Notes under the pieces: generated by a model
The model's input: only the letters and a program-made list of their open reading frames with translations
Databases searched by the model: none
Told to the model about the DNA's origin: nothing
Made by a program: the position numbers and the translations under genes
From: Rhodobacteraceae bacterium HLUCCO18
GTDB taxonomy: Bacteria; Pseudomonadota; Alphaproteobacteria; Rhodobacterales; Rhodobacteraceae
Length of the DNA: 46,706 nucleotides
Direction: 5' to 3'
Assembly (NCBI GenBank): GCA_001314805.1
Contig: LJSY01000033.1
Coordinates: 1-46,706, forward strand
Part shown: positions 34,343 through 44,345 of the stretch, piece by piece
Layout: every line of letters begins with the position of its first letter
How positions within the stretch are numbered: position 1 is the first letter of the stretch

Positions 34343-35227
34343 ATGACCCACATACGGTGCAGGACCGAACGATATGCGCGCGCTGTTGCGGCGGCATTCG
34401 CCGTGGCTTTCGCGGGCCTCCTGCCCGCTGCCGCGCAGACGACCGGGGGCAGCGGGGTCGGGACCGACAGAACCGCCATCCGCCTGATCGGCGTGCCGGC
34501 GCCCGACCATGCCGGTCCGCGGATCACAATCCGGATCGAACCTGGCGACAACTTCATGACGCCGGACCCCAACGCCGTCGCCCCGACCCCCGCCGTGGCG
34601 GCGAGCCCACCTGTCGAGCCTCTTGACGACGCCGCGCCGTCCGCATGGTTCTGGTCCAGCGTCAACCACGCGCTTCCCGCCGATGCGGCACGCTACTGGA
34701 CGGCCGAGGCGCTGTTCGCCGACCTCCCGAGCGAGGCGCAGGCGCTTGTCCCGCGCCTGTCGCATGTGGCCGATATTGCCGACACCTACGGACGGTATCT
34801 CCTGGCGGCGACGGTCGGCACACAGGTGTCTCCGGCCTTCGCCCTCGCGGTGATCGCCGTCGAGAGCAGCGGTCAAAGCGAGGCCGTCAGCCACGCGGGC
34901 GCGCAGGGACTGATGCAGCTTATCCCCGCCACGGCGGAGCGGTTCGGCGTCGCCGACCCGTTCGACCCGGCCGAGAACATCCGCGGCGGCGTCGCTTATC
35001 TCGATTGGCTCATGGAGGAGTTCGACCGCGACCCCGTGCTCGTGCTGGCCGCCTACAATGCCGGCGAAGGCGCCGTCCGCCGCGCGGGCGGGGTGCCGGA
35101 CTACACCGAGACCCGGAATTACGTGCCCCGCGTTCTCGCCGCATGGCAGGTCGCCCGTACGCTGTGCCTCACGCGCCCCGATCTCGTCTCGGACGGCTGC
35201 GTGTTCCAGCCGATCGCGGTGAACTAG
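34343..35227 (+). CDS. Periplasmic lytic transglycosylase (SLT domain)
   Basis: This 294-aa protein has a signal peptide (about 1-31, ending AAAQ), a variable region, and a C-terminal SLT/goose-lysozyme-like domain at about 165-275. The catalytic Glu is in AVIAVESSGQSEAVS (residue 174). GAQGLMQLIPATAERFGV and VLAAYNAGEGAVRRAGGVPD are the other SLT motifs. It cleaves peptidoglycan glycan strands. It is divergent from pilin 2, and may open the wall for the Tad pilus, though that is inference. ATG 34343 has AGGACAGG upstream. Confidence 0.88.
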   Translation: MTHIRCRTERYARAVAAAFAVAFAGLLPAAAQTTGGSGVGTDRTAIRLIGVPAPDHAGPRITIRIEPGDNFMTPDPNAVAPTPAVAASPPVEPLDDAAPSAWFWSSVNHALPADAARYWTAEALFADLPSEAQALVPRLSHVADIADTYGRYLLAATVGTQVSPAFALAVIAVESSGQSEAVSHAGAQGLMQLIPATAERFGVADPFDPAENIRGGVAYLDWLMEEFDRDPVLVLAAYNAGEGAVRRAGGVPDYTETRNYVPRVLAAWQVARTLCLTRPDLVSDGCVFQPIAVN

Positions 35228-35247
35228 GCTTTCCGGCGTCCGCCCCG

Positions 35248-35529
35248 TCAGGCGAAGACGTCGGCCCATTCGGGATGGCGCTGCGCCTGCGCGCGCACGA
35301 AGGGGCAGAGCGGCGTGATCTTCACCCCCTCGGCGCGCGCATCGGCGACGACCCGCTCCACCAGTCGCCGACCCGCGCCCGTGCCCCGCATCGCGTCCGG
35401 GACACCGGTGTGATCGGAGATGATGTGCGTGGGCGAGAGGATCGACCAGGTCAGTTCGGCCTCCGCGCCATGCTCGCGCAGCACCTAGCGGCCTTTCGAT
35501 CCCTGCACCTCCCGCGTGATCTCAGACAA
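35248..35529 (-). pseudogene. GNAT acetyltransferase (COG2388-like) interrupted by an amber codon
   Basis: The longest open frame gives 78 aa (35248-35484) with SDHTGVPDAMRGTGAGRRLV, the acetyl-CoA-binding loop, and the typical PLCPFVRAQAQRHPEWADVF end. Going upstream in the same frame, TAG at 35485-35487 is preceded by coding for [13 protein letters not shown]. This matches the usual N-terminus of these roughly 95-aa proteins, where a Tyr (GRYV) stands at the TAG position. A TTG at 35527-35529 would be the original start, overlapping the scoB stop. So a TAC-to-TAG change is likely. A shorter product from GTG 35484 could still be made. Confidence 0.75.
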
Positions 35530-36163
35530 TCGTGGCTTCCGTTGCGGCGCGCAGGTCGTCATGGGAGACGCCCGGCGCGCATTCGACGATCTGCAGGCCC
35601 TTGTGCGCCACGTCGAGCACGCCGAGATTGGTGATGATCCGGTCCACCACGCCCTTGCCGGTCAGGGGCAGGGTGCATTCCTTCAGCACCTTCGACACGC
35701 CGTGCTTGTTGGTGTGGTCCATCACGACTACGACCCGGCCCACGCCGGCCACGAGGTCCATCGCGCCGCCCATGCCCTTCACGAGCTTGCCGGGGATCAT
35801 CCAGTTGGCGAGGTCGCCCTTCTCGGAGACCTCCATCGCGCCGAGGATCGCCATGGCGATCTTGCCGCCGCGGATCATCCCGAACGACGTCGCGCTGTCG
35901 AAATAGGCGGTATGGGGCAGTTCCGTGATCGTCTGCTTGCCGGCGTTGATGAGGTCGGGGTCCTCGTCGCCGTCATAGGGGAAGGGGCCCATGCCCAGCA
36001 TGCCGTTCTCCGATTGCAGGATCACGGTCTTTCCCTCGGGGATGTAGTTCGACACCAGCGTCGGGATGCCGATCCCGAGGTTGACGTACATCCCGTCTTC
36101 CAGTTCCTGCCCGGCGCGGGCGGCCATCTGATTACGGTCCCAACCCTTGATTTCCTGGGGCAT
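35522..36163 (-). CDS. scoB: 3-oxoacid CoA-transferase subunit B
   Basis: This 213-aa beta subunit carries [20 protein letters not shown] and the catalytic Glu in [13 protein letters not shown] (about residue 52). It moves CoA between succinyl-CoA and 3-oxoacids such as acetoacetate, for ketone or polyhydroxybutyrate use. The start codon overlaps the scoA stop (TGATG), so the two subunits are coupled. The exact substrate (succinyl-CoA versus acetyl-CoA donor) is not decided by the sequence. Confidence 0.92.
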   Translation of the reverse strand: MPQEIKGWDRNQMAARAGQELEDGMYVNLGIGIPTLVSNYIPEGKTVILQSENGMLGMGPFPYDGDEDPDLINAGKQTITELPHTAYFDSATSFGMIRGGKIAMAILGAMEVSEKGDLANWMIPGKLVKGMGGAMDLVAGVGRVVVVMDHTNKHGVSKVLKECTLPLTGKGVVDRIITNLGVLDVAHKGLQIVECAPGVSHDDLRAATEATIV

Positions 36164-36867
36164 CAGGCTTCCTCCCGCTTGCGCACGGTTCTTTGTTCGA
36201 TCCTCTTCTCGTGCTCGCCCTGGATGAGGCGATGCACGTAGATGCCGGGCAGGTGGATGCCATCGGGGTCGAGCGAACCGGTCGGCACGATCTCCTCGAC
36301 CTCCATCACGCAGAGCTTGCCGCACATCGCTGCCGGCACGTTGAAGTTGCGCGCGGTCTTGCGGAAGATGGCGTTGCCCGTCGCGTCGGCCTTCCATGCC
36401 TTGACGATGGCGAGGTCGGCGAAGATGCCGCGCTCCATGATGTAGGTCTCGCCGTCGAACTCCTTGTGCTCCTTGCCCTCGGCCACCTGCGTGCCGACGC
36501 CGGTCTTTGTGTAGAAGCCCGGGATACCGGCGCCGCCGGCGCGCATCCGCTCGGCCAGCGTGCCTTGCGGGTTGAACTCGATCTCCAGCTCGCCCGAGAG
36601 GTACTGGCGCATGAACTCGTCGTTCTCGCCCACGTAGGAGGACATCATCTTGGCGATCTGCTTGGTGTCGAGCAGCTTGCCGAGGCCGAACCCGTCCACG
36701 CCGCAATTGTTGGACGCTATGGTCAGGCCTTTCACGCCGCTCTTCACCACCGCGTCGATCAGAAGCTCCGGAATGCCGCACAGGCCGAACCCGCCGGCGG
36801 CGATCAGCATGTCGTCTTGCAGAACGCCGTCCAGCGCCTCTTCGGCCGAGCCGTATACTTTCTTCAT
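36163..36867 (-). CDS. scoA: 3-oxoacid CoA-transferase subunit A
   Basis: This 234-aa alpha subunit has [20 protein letters not shown] near the N-terminus, the GxGGF/CGIPE signature of class I CoA-transferases. [18 protein letters not shown] and [19 protein letters not shown] follow. ATG 36867 ([12 protein letters not shown]) matches the usual start; the open frame extends 32 residues further without homology. It is followed directly by scoB. Confidence 0.92.
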   Translation of the reverse strand: MKKVYGSAEEALDGVLQDDMLIAAGGFGLCGIPELLIDAVVKSGVKGLTIASNNCGVDGFGLGKLLDTKQIAKMMSSYVGENDEFMRQYLSGELEIEFNPQGTLAERMRAGGAGIPGFYTKTGVGTQVAEGKEHKEFDGETYIMERGIFADLAIVKAWKADATGNAIFRKTARNFNVPAAMCGKLCVMEVEEIVPTGSLDPDGIHLPGIYVHRLIQGEHEKRIEQRTVRKREEA

Positions 36868-36959
36868 GAGGTCGTTTTCCCCGTTGCGAAAACCGCGGGC
36901 ACCGTGGCGCGGGGCGGCGGGGAAGTCAACGCAGATGCCGCGACGCGGCGCGCGCGACG

Positions 36960-38066
36960 TCAATAGCCGAGGTCGGCCGCCATTTCCCCGATCAGGGCCG
37001 AACAGAAGGCGTCGAAGCGCGCCCCGGGCTGCTGTGCTGTGATGCGGCTGTCCAGCGGGTCGGCGGCCCGGATCGCACTGCCCGACAGCGCCTCCATCAC
37101 GGCATGGCCGCAGAAGGGGACATGCGCCTCGGAATAGCCGCCCTCATGGACAAGAACGAGGCGTCCCTCGCAGAGATCCGAGGCCGCCTCCAGCATCATC
37201 TCGGTCATCGCACGGAAGGTGCCGGAACTGGCCATCATGCGCGACAGCGGGTCCACCCCCGATGCGTCGAAGCCGCAGGCGACCACGATCGCGTCCGGTT
37301 CGTAGGCCGTCAGCGCCGGCAGCACGATGCGCTCCATCGCCTCGAGGTAGCAGGTATGCCCACCGCCCGGCGGCAGCGGCACGTTGATGTTGAAGCCCTC
37401 GCCCGCGCCGGTGCCGCGCTGGCCGGTATCGCCGGTGTCGTAAGGGTAGTTCCGCTCCTGGTGGAGAGAGATCGTCAGGACGTCGTCGCGGTCGTAGAAT
37501 ATCGCCTCGGTCCCGTTGCCGTGGTGGACGTCCCAGTCCAGCACCGCCACCCGTTCCAGCATGCCCGCGTCGAAGGCCGCTTCGACCGCGATGGCGATGT
37601 TGTTGAGCAGGCAGAACCCGTTCGGGAAATCCGGCAGGCAGTGGTGCCCCGGCGGACGCGACAGGGCATAGGCGTTTTCCACCTCGCCCCGGAGCGTCGC
37701 GAAAAGCGCCTCCTTCGCCAGACCGGCCGACAGGCAGGCGATGTCGTAGCCGTCCGGGCCGAAGGGCGCACGCAGGCCCAGCTCGCCGCCGCCCTCGGCC
37801 GCCATGGCGCGAAAGGCCTCCACGTAATCGGCGGTGTGAACGCGCAGCAGGTCCGCCTCGGTCGCGGGCGCGGCGCCGCGCGTGTCGAGCTCGCGCCAGA
37901 GGCCCGTCACCTCCATCAGGTTCTTCAGGCGCCGCTTGGTCTCGGGGTTTTCGGGCAGGCCGGCACCCACGGCCGGCTGGACCAGCCCGCCGACCGGCAG
38001 GAGGAACGTGAAATTGCCGCCCGAATGCCAGAAGCAGCGTTCATCCCAGAAAAACCCCGTCGCCAT
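36960..38066 (-). CDS. Histone deacetylase family protein
   Basis: This 368-aa zinc hydrolase of the class II HDAC/acetylpolyamine amidohydrolase superfamily has [20 protein letters not shown] (His pair at about 141-142). [17 protein letters not shown] (metal Asp and His at about 177-182), [16 protein letters not shown] and [14 protein letters not shown] follow. Bacterial members deacetylate polyamines or protein lysines; the substrate here is unknown. It lies 92 nt upstream of scoA on the same strand. Confidence 0.9.
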   Translation of the reverse strand: MATGFFWDERCFWHSGGNFTFLLPVGGLVQPAVGAGLPENPETKRRLKNLMEVTGLWRELDTRGAAPATEADLLRVHTADYVEAFRAMAAEGGGELGLRAPFGPDGYDIACLSAGLAKEALFATLRGEVENAYALSRPPGHHCLPDFPNGFCLLNNIAIAVEAAFDAGMLERVAVLDWDVHHGNGTEAIFYDRDDVLTISLHQERNYPYDTGDTGQRGTGAGEGFNINVPLPPGGGHTCYLEAMERIVLPALTAYEPDAIVVACGFDASGVDPLSRMMASSGTFRAMTEMMLEAASDLCEGRLVLVHEGGYSEAHVPFCGHAVMEALSGSAIRAADPLDSRITAQQPGARFDAFCSALIGEMAADLGY

Positions 38067-38275
38067 GTCGTCATCCCTCGCCCGTCTGTCCGCCGGACTA
38101 TGTCAGTCCCGCGGGGCCTTGTCATCGGGGGGCTGGGCGGTCGGCTTCGCCCCATGACCGCAGGGACGGATGCATGTCCTACGGCGCGCTGGCAGCCGTT
38201 TCCGGACGTCGCAGCGCGCAGGACGGCACCGGAGGGTTGAATGGTCAACCCTTCGTGTTGCGCCGGGGTGGGGAC

Positions 38276-38515
38276 CTAGTCGCGCGCGCGGGTCAGGCGG
38301 TAGACGCCCTCGGGCAGGTCGAGCGCGGCGGCCAGATCCTGGATCTGCGACAGCGACAACGTGATCTTCTGAACCCGGTCGGTGCGCGCGTCGAGCTGCT
38401 CGAGGGTCACGCATTCCGCGAAGGCCGCAATCGTCACGTCCTCCTGCAGCGGGGTCTCGTTCTCGTCGACGAGGGTGATGACGGTGGCGTCGAAATCGTG
38501 CTCGATGGTGAACAT
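38276..38515 (-). CDS. Small acidic hypothetical protein
   Basis: This 79-aa acidic protein (MFTIEHDFDATVITLVDENE start) ends in DLPEGVYRLTRARD. It has no membrane segment or Cys motif. It has an alpha/beta pattern and is not recognised. ATG 38515 gives a compact protein; the open frame extends far upstream into the DCC gene, where it looks like shadow coding. It is 10 nt downstream of the DCC-family gene and probably cotranscribed. Confidence 0.7.
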   Translation of the reverse strand: MFTIEHDFDATVITLVDENETPLQEDVTIAAFAECVTLEQLDARTDRVQKITLSLSQIQDLAAALDLPEGVYRLTRARD

Positions 38516-38525
38516 GCCTTCGAGC

Positions 38526-38912
38526 CTACGGGCGTGTCTCCGCCGCTTCAAGCGCCATGCGCCGCTTGTGGCGCCGATAGAGGAAGGGCGCGGCGAGCCG
38601 GTTGTAGGCGAAGCCGGCAAGGCCGCGCACGCCCGGCAGTCGCACGAGCCGCGCGAGCCAGCCATAACGCGGCAGCCGCTCCCAGATGAGGGCGAAGGCC
38701 TCCACCCCCGATACGATGCGCCCGTCCGGCAGCCGCGCGTGCAGACGCCGGGCCGCCTCATCGTCCGTCATCCGCCAGCCGCCAAGGTCGCTGGCGTTCA
38801 GATCGTCGAAGCGTAGCGGCGCGCCTGCGGCCTCGGCACTGCCCCTGTAGTGGTGGATTTCCGCCCGGCAGACAGGGCAGGCACCGTTGTAGAGGATGTG
38901 AACGTCGCTCAT
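38526..38912 (-). CDS. DCC-family thiol-disulfide oxidoreductase-like protein (DUF393)
   Basis: This 128-aa protein has the N-terminal DUF393 motif LYNGACPVCRAEIHHY with the CxxC pair at residues 12 and 15. Family members usually read YDGxCPVC; here Asn replaces Asp. The C-terminal part (RLPGVRGLAGFAYNRLAAPF, then LYRRHKRR) matches the family end. The activity is predicted from the thioredoxin-like motif only. Confidence 0.86.
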   Translation of the reverse strand: MSDVHILYNGACPVCRAEIHHYRGSAEAAGAPLRFDDLNASDLGGWRMTDDEAARRLHARLPDGRIVSGVEAFALIWERLPRYGWLARLVRLPGVRGLAGFAYNRLAAPFLYRRHKRRMALEAAETRP

Positions 38913-39052
38913 GGACGAAAGCGTAGGTCCGGTTTCCGGCCGGACCAGCCGCTTGGCAAAGTGCCGCAGGCGCGGTCACATGGCGGCGATCGGCGCTGGA
39001 CCTGCGGTGCGCCAGCGTTAAGGCTGGCTCCGTGGCTGCGAGAGGCATGGCG

Positions 39053-39763
39053 ATGATCCTTAGACGGACCCCTGTGGCGGTCCTCCTTGTGGGGATGCTT
39101 GCGCTTGCGGCCTGTGCAACGCCGCCTGCCGCCCCTCCGAAACCCGGAGAGTCGGTTTTTCCCGCGGTCTCGCCCGATCAGTTCCTCGCCGTCGCGCAAG
39201 ATGTGGAGCCGGTGGCCGAGGCCGTGTGCCGCGCGGAAACCCCCGATCAGAACTGCGATTTCGCGATCCTCGTGGACCGGGACCCGCGCGTGGGCGCCAA
39301 TGCCTTCCAGACGATCGACCGGTCGGGTCGGCCGATCATCATCCTGACGCTCGGGCTGGTGGCCATTCTGGAATCGCAGGACGAACTGGCCTTCGTGCTT
39401 GGCCATGAGGCCGGCCACCACATCGCCCGGCACATCCCGCAGCAACGCCAATCCGCCGCCGAGGGGGCACGCGTCTTCGGTGAGATCGCCATGGCCGGCG
39501 GCGGTAATGCGCGCGAGGTCGCCCGTGCCGCCGAGCTGGGCGCGGCGGTCGGAGCGCGCAGTTATTCGCGCAGCGCCGAGCTCGAGGCCGATGCCATCGG
39601 GACGCTGATCGCGTTTCGCGCGGGCTACGACCCGGTCGCCGGGGCGCAGCTGTTCACGCGCCTGCCGGAACCCGAGCTGCGGTTCCTGTCGACCCACCCG
39701 CCCAACGCCGAGCGTATGCGGGTCGTGCGCCGGACGCTGGCCGCGCTTCGCGGCGGCGGCTAG
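39053..39763 (+). CDS. M48-family metalloprotease lipoprotein
   Basis: This 236-aa protein has a lipobox LAAC with Cys at residue 21. A peptidase M48 domain follows with the zinc motif GHEAGHHIAR (HExxH at about 118-122) and the third ligand region SRSAELEADAIGTLIAFRAG. It resembles the BepA/LoiP group of periplasmic proteases that check outer-membrane proteins. It ends STHPPNAERMRVVRRT, typical of the family. ATG 39053 has GAGAGG at 7 nt; ATG 39047 is too close to that site. Confidence 0.88.
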   Translation: MILRRTPVAVLLVGMLALAACATPPAAPPKPGESVFPAVSPDQFLAVAQDVEPVAEAVCRAETPDQNCDFAILVDRDPRVGANAFQTIDRSGRPIIILTLGLVAILESQDELAFVLGHEAGHHIARHIPQQRQSAAEGARVFGEIAMAGGGNAREVARAAELGAAVGARSYSRSAELEADAIGTLIAFRAGYDPVAGAQLFTRLPEPELRFLSTHPPNAERMRVVRRTLAALRGGG

Positions 39764-39856
39764 CCCCTTGATCTGCGTCAAGGCGGGTCGCTTCGCGCCG
39801 GCGCAGGCTGGCCTCAGTATCGACCGACTGCCACCTGACACGGAGGGCCGCTTGCC

Positions 39857-40114
39857 ATGCAGGGTGACAAGACGCTGAAGAAACACGAAAACCTCATGAG
39901 CCGCATGGCCAGCACGCTGGGCGCGGATCTGGACGAGGCGGAGCTTCGCGGCGACCTGCCCCCAGAGGAGCGGTTCTCGATGCTGCTCTCCTGCACGGGA
40001 TGCAGCGACCCCGAGGGGTGTCAGAAATGGCTCGACACGCACCCGTCGGCCGAGGCGGCGCCGGGCTATTGCCGCAACTCGGACCGGATCGCGGAGCTTG
40101 CGCGCTTCGATTGA
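39857..40114 (+). CDS. DUF6455-family Cys-rich protein 1
   Basis: This 85-aa protein has SCTGCSDPEGCQKWLD (Cys at 46, 49 and 55) and a final Cys in PGYCRNSDRI (residue 72). This spacing (CxxC-x5-C-xxWL) is the DUF6455 pattern common in Rhodobacteraceae. The four Cys could bind zinc or an iron-sulfur centre; this is inference. It is followed after 22 nt by a second member of the same family. Confidence 0.82.
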   Translation: MQGDKTLKKHENLMSRMASTLGADLDEAELRGDLPPEERFSMLLSCTGCSDPEGCQKWLDTHPSAEAAPGYCRNSDRIAELARFD

Positions 40115-40136
40115 GCGCTGGTCGGGGGATGAACCC

Positions 40137-40445
40137 ATGAAAGATCACCACGTGCGCCCGCTGGGCGACGAAAAGCGGCATTACTGGCTTGCGCTGGGCA
40201 TGGCGCAAGCCTCCGGCGCGGACCTGCAGCGCGCGTTGCAGGAGGGCCGCATCACCCATGGCGACTGGGCCGAGGTGGTCACACGCTGCCGCGGCTGCGC
40301 CTGGACGGAGGGCTGCGATTGCTGGCTTTCCGGGCAGGATTGTGGCGCGCCGGCATCCGTGCCGCAGGCCTGTCCCAACGCCGCGTTCTTCGAGGCCGTG
40401 CTGAGCGTCGCCGATCAGACGGACGAGCCGCCCGCCTCTTCCTGA
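40137..40445 (+). CDS. DUF6455-family Cys-rich protein 2
   Basis: This 102-aa paralogue of the previous gene has RCRGCAWTEGCDCWL (Cys at 51, 54, 60 and 62), an extra Cys at 69 and a final Cys in PQACPNAAFFE (79). The CxxC-x5-C spacing is the same as in member 1. ATG 40137 is preferred to a longer frame. Its 3' end overlaps the convergent cutA gene by 31 bp. Confidence 0.8.
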   Translation: MKDHHVRPLGDEKRHYWLALGMAQASGADLQRALQEGRITHGDWAEVVTRCRGCAWTEGCDCWLSGQDCGAPASVPQACPNAAFFEAVLSVADQTDEPPASS

Positions 40446-40732
40446 CACCAGCGCTCCGCCTCGGGCTTGCAGCCCACCGTCTCCCATGTGATGACCGGCA
40501 GATCGTAGGGGTGGAGCTCCGCGATCAGCGCGACCAGAGCGTCGCGTTTTGCTTCTGGTGTCTTGAACGTCGCCGCGACCTCCGCCTCCTCGGCGATCCC
40601 ACCCTGCCAGTGAAACAGGCTGACCACGCCCGGCACGATGTTGGCGCAGGCCGCGAGGCGCATCTCGAGCGCCGCGCGGGCGAGCATCTGGGCCGTTTCG
40701 AGGCTGTCGCAGGTGGTGGAGACGTGGATCAT
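40415..40732 (-). CDS. cutA: Divalent-cation tolerance protein CutA
   Basis: This 105-aa trimeric ferredoxin-like protein has LAACANIVPGVVSLFHWQGG (containing the conserved ACANI-P motif). TFKTPEAKRDALVALIAELHPYDLPVI and the conserved Trp of ITWE are also present. CutA affects copper and other cation tolerance in E. coli, though its mechanism is unsettled. Its stop lies inside the last codons of the DUF6455 gene. rimO is just upstream on the same strand (4 nt). Confidence 0.92.
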   Translation of the reverse strand: MIHVSTTCDSLETAQMLARAALEMRLAACANIVPGVVSLFHWQGGIAEEAEVAATFKTPEAKRDALVALIAELHPYDLPVITWETVGCKPEAERWCQEEAGGSSV

Positions 40733-40736
40733 GGCG

Positions 40737-42119
40737 TCACCCTGTCCGGTCCGCGACGACCCGGCCCCAGAGGTCGTAATCCGACGCTTCGTCCACCTCG
40801 ACCTCGATCAGGTCGCCCGGCGCCAGCCGGTCGAAGCCCTCGTCGATGAAGAGATTGCCGTCGATCTCGGGCGCATCGGCGCGGGTGCGGCAGGTCGCGC
40901 CCTCCGCGTCGACCGCGTCGACGATCACCTCCATCCGCTGTCCGACCTTCGCCGCCAGCTTCGCCTCGGAGATCGCCTGCGCCTTTGCCATGAACCGGTG
41001 CCAGCGCTCTTCCTTCACCTCTTCGGGAACGTGGTCGGGCAGCGCATTCGAGCGCGCGCCGTCCACGTTCTCGTATTTGAAGCAGCCCACGCGGTCGAGC
41101 TGCGCCTCGTCCATCCAGTCGAGCAGCGTCTGGAACTCCGCCTCGGTCTCGCCGGGGTAGCCCACGATGAAGGTGGAGCGCAGGATGATCTCCGGACAGT
41201 CGCGCCGCCACGCCCGGATCTCGTCCAGCGTCCGCTCCGCCGCCGCCGGGCGCGCCATGCGCTTCAGCGTGTCGGGATGGGCGTGCTGGAACGGGATGTC
41301 GAGGTAGGGAAGCAGCCCGTTGGACCTGTCGGCCATCAGCGGGATCAACTCACGCACATGCGGGTAGGGGTAGACATAGTGCAAGCGAACCCAGCATCCG
41401 AGGGTGGATAGCCTTGTGGATAGATCGAGAATTGGAAACTTCTGTGTGCGCCCCTTCCAATCCGTTCCATAGGCCGACGTGTCCTGCGAGATCACGAGGA
41501 TTTCCTTCACGCCCGAGGCCACCAGACGTTCCGCCTCGCGCATCACGGCATCGGCAGGGCGCGAATTCAGCCCCCCGCGCATGGACGGGATGATGCAGAA
41601 CTTGCACTTGTGATCGCAGCCCTCGGAAATCTTCAGGTAGCTGTAATGCCGTGGCGTCAGCTTCACGCCCGCGGGCGGCAGGAGGTCGATGAACGGATCC
41701 GGCGCGGGCGGCACCGCGACATGGACCGCGTCGAGCACCTGCTCGTATTGCTGCGGTCCGGTGACGGCCAGAACCTTGGGATGCGCGCCGGTGATGTAGT
41801 CGGGCTCCGCGCCCAGACAGCCCGTGACGATGACCCGCCCGTTCTGCGTCAGCGCATCGCCGATGGCCTCGAGGCTTTCGGCCTTGGCGCTGTCGAGAAA
41901 CCCGCAGGTGTTCACGATGACCGCGTCCGCGCCCGCGTAATCCGGCGAGATCGCGTAGCCCTCTGCCCGGAGGCGGGTCAGGATGCGCTCGCTGTCCACG
42001 AGCGCCTTGGGACAGCCGAGGCTGACCATGCCGATCCGGGGCTGGCCCGGGCGCGCGTCTTCGGTGAGGCGGGCGCGCGGCGCGAGGTCGGGACGAAGGT
42101 CTGGCGGGTTCTGTGTCAT
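40737..42119 (-). CDS. rimO: Ribosomal protein S12 methylthiotransferase RimO
   Basis: RimO (460 aa) is a radical-SAM enzyme that methylthiolates the conserved Asp of ribosomal protein S12. The N-terminal UPF0004 domain has [19 protein letters not shown] and [10 protein letters not shown] with its cluster Cys residues. The radical-SAM CDHKCKFC motif is near residue 166. A TRAM domain closes the protein. ATG 42119 is preferred; the open frame runs further upstream without homology. cutA follows 4 nt later. Confidence 0.94.
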   Translation of the reverse strand: MTQNPPDLRPDLAPRARLTEDARPGQPRIGMVSLGCPKALVDSERILTRLRAEGYAISPDYAGADAVIVNTCGFLDSAKAESLEAIGDALTQNGRVIVTGCLGAEPDYITGAHPKVLAVTGPQQYEQVLDAVHVAVPPAPDPFIDLLPPAGVKLTPRHYSYLKISEGCDHKCKFCIIPSMRGGLNSRPADAVMREAERLVASGVKEILVISQDTSAYGTDWKGRTQKFPILDLSTRLSTLGCWVRLHYVYPYPHVRELIPLMADRSNGLLPYLDIPFQHAHPDTLKRMARPAAAERTLDEIRAWRRDCPEIILRSTFIVGYPGETEAEFQTLLDWMDEAQLDRVGCFKYENVDGARSNALPDHVPEEVKEERWHRFMAKAQAISEAKLAAKVGQRMEVIVDAVDAEGATCRTRADAPEIDGNLFIDEGFDRLAPGDLIEVEVDEASDYDLWGRVVADRTG

Positions 42120-42287
42120 GGCCGGCGGCATAGCGCCTCCGGCGTGGTGTGGAAAGCCACCGCGTCGCGCGCGACGGCGATCCGTCGCCCAAGCGTCGCC
42201 GCGGGATCGCCTTTTGGGTGCACTGGCCGGCAATCTGTGGCTAAGTGCGGAAAAACGGGACGGGGCGCGCACGCGGGCGCGGCAGAC

Positions 42288-44345
42288 ATGCGCTGGATCA
42301 TCAGGATAGCGGGTTTCATCGCCGTCATCGTCGTCTTGGGACTCGGCGCGCTTGTCGCCGTGCCGACGGAACGAGTCGCCGGGCTTGTGGCCGACCGGCT
42401 GAGCGCTGCGACCGGCCGCGCCGTCACCATGGACGGAGAGCTTCGGCCGACCCTGTTCCCCAGCCTCGGCATCCGGGTTGGCGATGTGAGCATCGGCAAT
42501 CCCGACTGGGTGGAAGCGGGGCCGCTCCTGTCGGCGGAGCGGTTGGATGTCAGCGTCGAATGGGCGCCGCTTCTGCGCGGCGAGATTCGCCTCGACCGGG
42601 CCGAGTTCGTGGCCCCCCGGATCACGCTGGTGCGCGCCGCCGACGGAAGGGTCAGTTGGGATTTCGCGGAAGGCGAGGCGCCCGCGGCGTCCGTCGACGG
42701 CGCGCAGCCCGGGGCGTCCGACCGGGCGCCCGGGCCGTTCCTGATCGGTTTCGACCGCGCGGTCATCTCGGGTGGGGAGTTGCTTTGGATCGACGAGGCG
42801 GCACCGCAGACCGTCACGGTCACGGGACTCGATGCTGTGCTGTCGCTCCCCTCCGGCACCTCCCGCGCCACGCTGGAGGCTTCGGCCGATCTGGACGGGC
42901 GCAGGCTGGAGGCCGCGCTGGCCGTCGACGGTGTCGCGCCGCTTCTGGCCGGACAGGTGCGGCCCACCACGGCGGCGCTGTCATGGGATGGTGGACAGGC
43001 CTCCTTCGAGGGACGCCTGTCGCTGACGCCGGCGCTCGACGGGACCTTCGCCGTTGATGCGACGGATCTGAACCCGCTGCTGGCGATTGCCGGGGCCGCG
43101 ATGCCCGCGCTACCCCAAGGTGCCGGGCGGGACCGTATCGCCGCGGAGGGGCAGATCACGCTCACCGATGCCGGGACGGTCCATCTTCGCGACGGCGTGG
43201 TGTCGCTCGACGACAACGAGCTTCGCGTCGCGCTGGACATGCAGCCGGGGGAGGAGCGCCCAACGGTCCGTGGAAGCGTGTCGGGCGGCGTCCTCACGGT
43301 CGCTTCGGCCACCGCGGCCGGAGCAGAAGGCTCCGCTTCGGGCGGAAGCGCGACCGGCCCCGCCGGCTGGCCCTCGGACCGGATCGACGTCTCGGGCCTC
43401 TTCGCGGCGGACGCCGAGATCGCCTTGCGCCTCGGAGGGGTCCGGCTCGACACCGCGCAGCTGGGCGCGGTGGAGCTGAACGCCGCATTGAACGATGGGC
43501 GGGTCGTCTTCGAGATCGGCCGCGTCGAGGCCTATGGCGGGCGGCTGGCCGGCCAGTTCGTCGTCAACGGACGGAGCGGGCTTTCGGTGGGTGGCGACCT
43601 GATCCTGACGCAGGTGCAACTTGCCCCGCTGCTGTCGGAGTTCGCGGGCTACGACCGGCTGGAAGGCACCGGAAGCGCAAGTCTGCAATTCCTCGGCGTC
43701 GGAAACGACGTGGGCACGATCATGTCCGGTCTCGAAGGGCAGGGCGATTTCGCCTTTGGAGCGGGGGCGATCACGGGCTTCGACCTCGCCGGCATGATCC
43801 GCAACTTCGACACCTCGTTCAGGGGGGAGGGCGCGCGCACCGTCTATGACAGCATCAGCGCCAATTTCACCATCGACGACGGTGTCTTGCGAAACGACGA
43901 CCTGGTGCTCAATGCGCCATGGGGCGGGGTCGAAGGGACGGGACGCGTCGATCTGGGCGCGCGAAGCGTCGACTACCGCGTCATTCCGGCCGTGATGCGC
44001 AACGAGGCGGGCGAGGCCGGTCTCGCCGTGCCGATCCTCGTGTCAGGGCCATGGTCCGGCCTGCGCTTCCGGCCCGATCTCGAATACCTCGCCGAGCAGG
44101 AATTCCTTGAACAGCGCGACCGTCTGACTGCAGAGGCCGAGGCACGGCTGGCCGAGGAACGGGAGCGGCTGGAGCAAGATCTTCGCGACCGCGCGAGCGA
44201 GCTTCTGGGGACCCAGACTGACACCGGCGAGGCGGGCGACGGAGCCGCCGGTGCCCTGCAGGACCGTCTGTCGGAGGAAACCGAGAACGTCCTGTCCCGT
44301 CTTCTTGGCGGCGGCGACAGCTCCAGCGAAGAGGCAAGCGAATGA
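42288..44345 (+). CDS. AsmA family protein
   Basis: This 685-aa protein has an N-terminal membrane helix ([20 protein letters not shown]). The AsmA N-domain follows ([40 protein letters not shown]), then a long beta-rich body and the AsmA C-domain ([32 protein letters not shown]). AsmA-like proteins bridge the periplasm and are linked to phospholipid transport to the outer membrane. A coiled tail rich in Glu and Arg (about 600-685) ends the protein. Its stop overlaps the next gene (ATGA). Confidence 0.9.
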   Translation: MRWIIRIAGFIAVIVVLGLGALVAVPTERVAGLVADRLSAATGRAVTMDGELRPTLFPSLGIRVGDVSIGNPDWVEAGPLLSAERLDVSVEWAPLLRGEIRLDRAEFVAPRITLVRAADGRVSWDFAEGEAPAASVDGAQPGASDRAPGPFLIGFDRAVISGGELLWIDEAAPQTVTVTGLDAVLSLPSGTSRATLEASADLDGRRLEAALAVDGVAPLLAGQVRPTTAALSWDGGQASFEGRLSLTPALDGTFAVDATDLNPLLAIAGAAMPALPQGAGRDRIAAEGQITLTDAGTVHLRDGVVSLDDNELRVALDMQPGEERPTVRGSVSGGVLTVASATAAGAEGSASGGSATGPAGWPSDRIDVSGLFAADAEIALRLGGVRLDTAQLGAVELNAALNDGRVVFEIGRVEAYGGRLAGQFVVNGRSGLSVGGDLILTQVQLAPLLSEFAGYDRLEGTGSASLQFLGVGNDVGTIMSGLEGQGDFAFGAGAITGFDLAGMIRNFDTSFRGEGARTVYDSISANFTIDDGVLRNDDLVLNAPWGGVEGTGRVDLGARSVDYRVIPAVMRNEAGEAGLAVPILVSGPWSGLRFRPDLEYLAEQEFLEQRDRLTAEAEARLAEERERLEQDLRDRASELLGTQTDTGEAGDGAAGALQDRLSEETENVLSRLLGGGDSSSEEASE

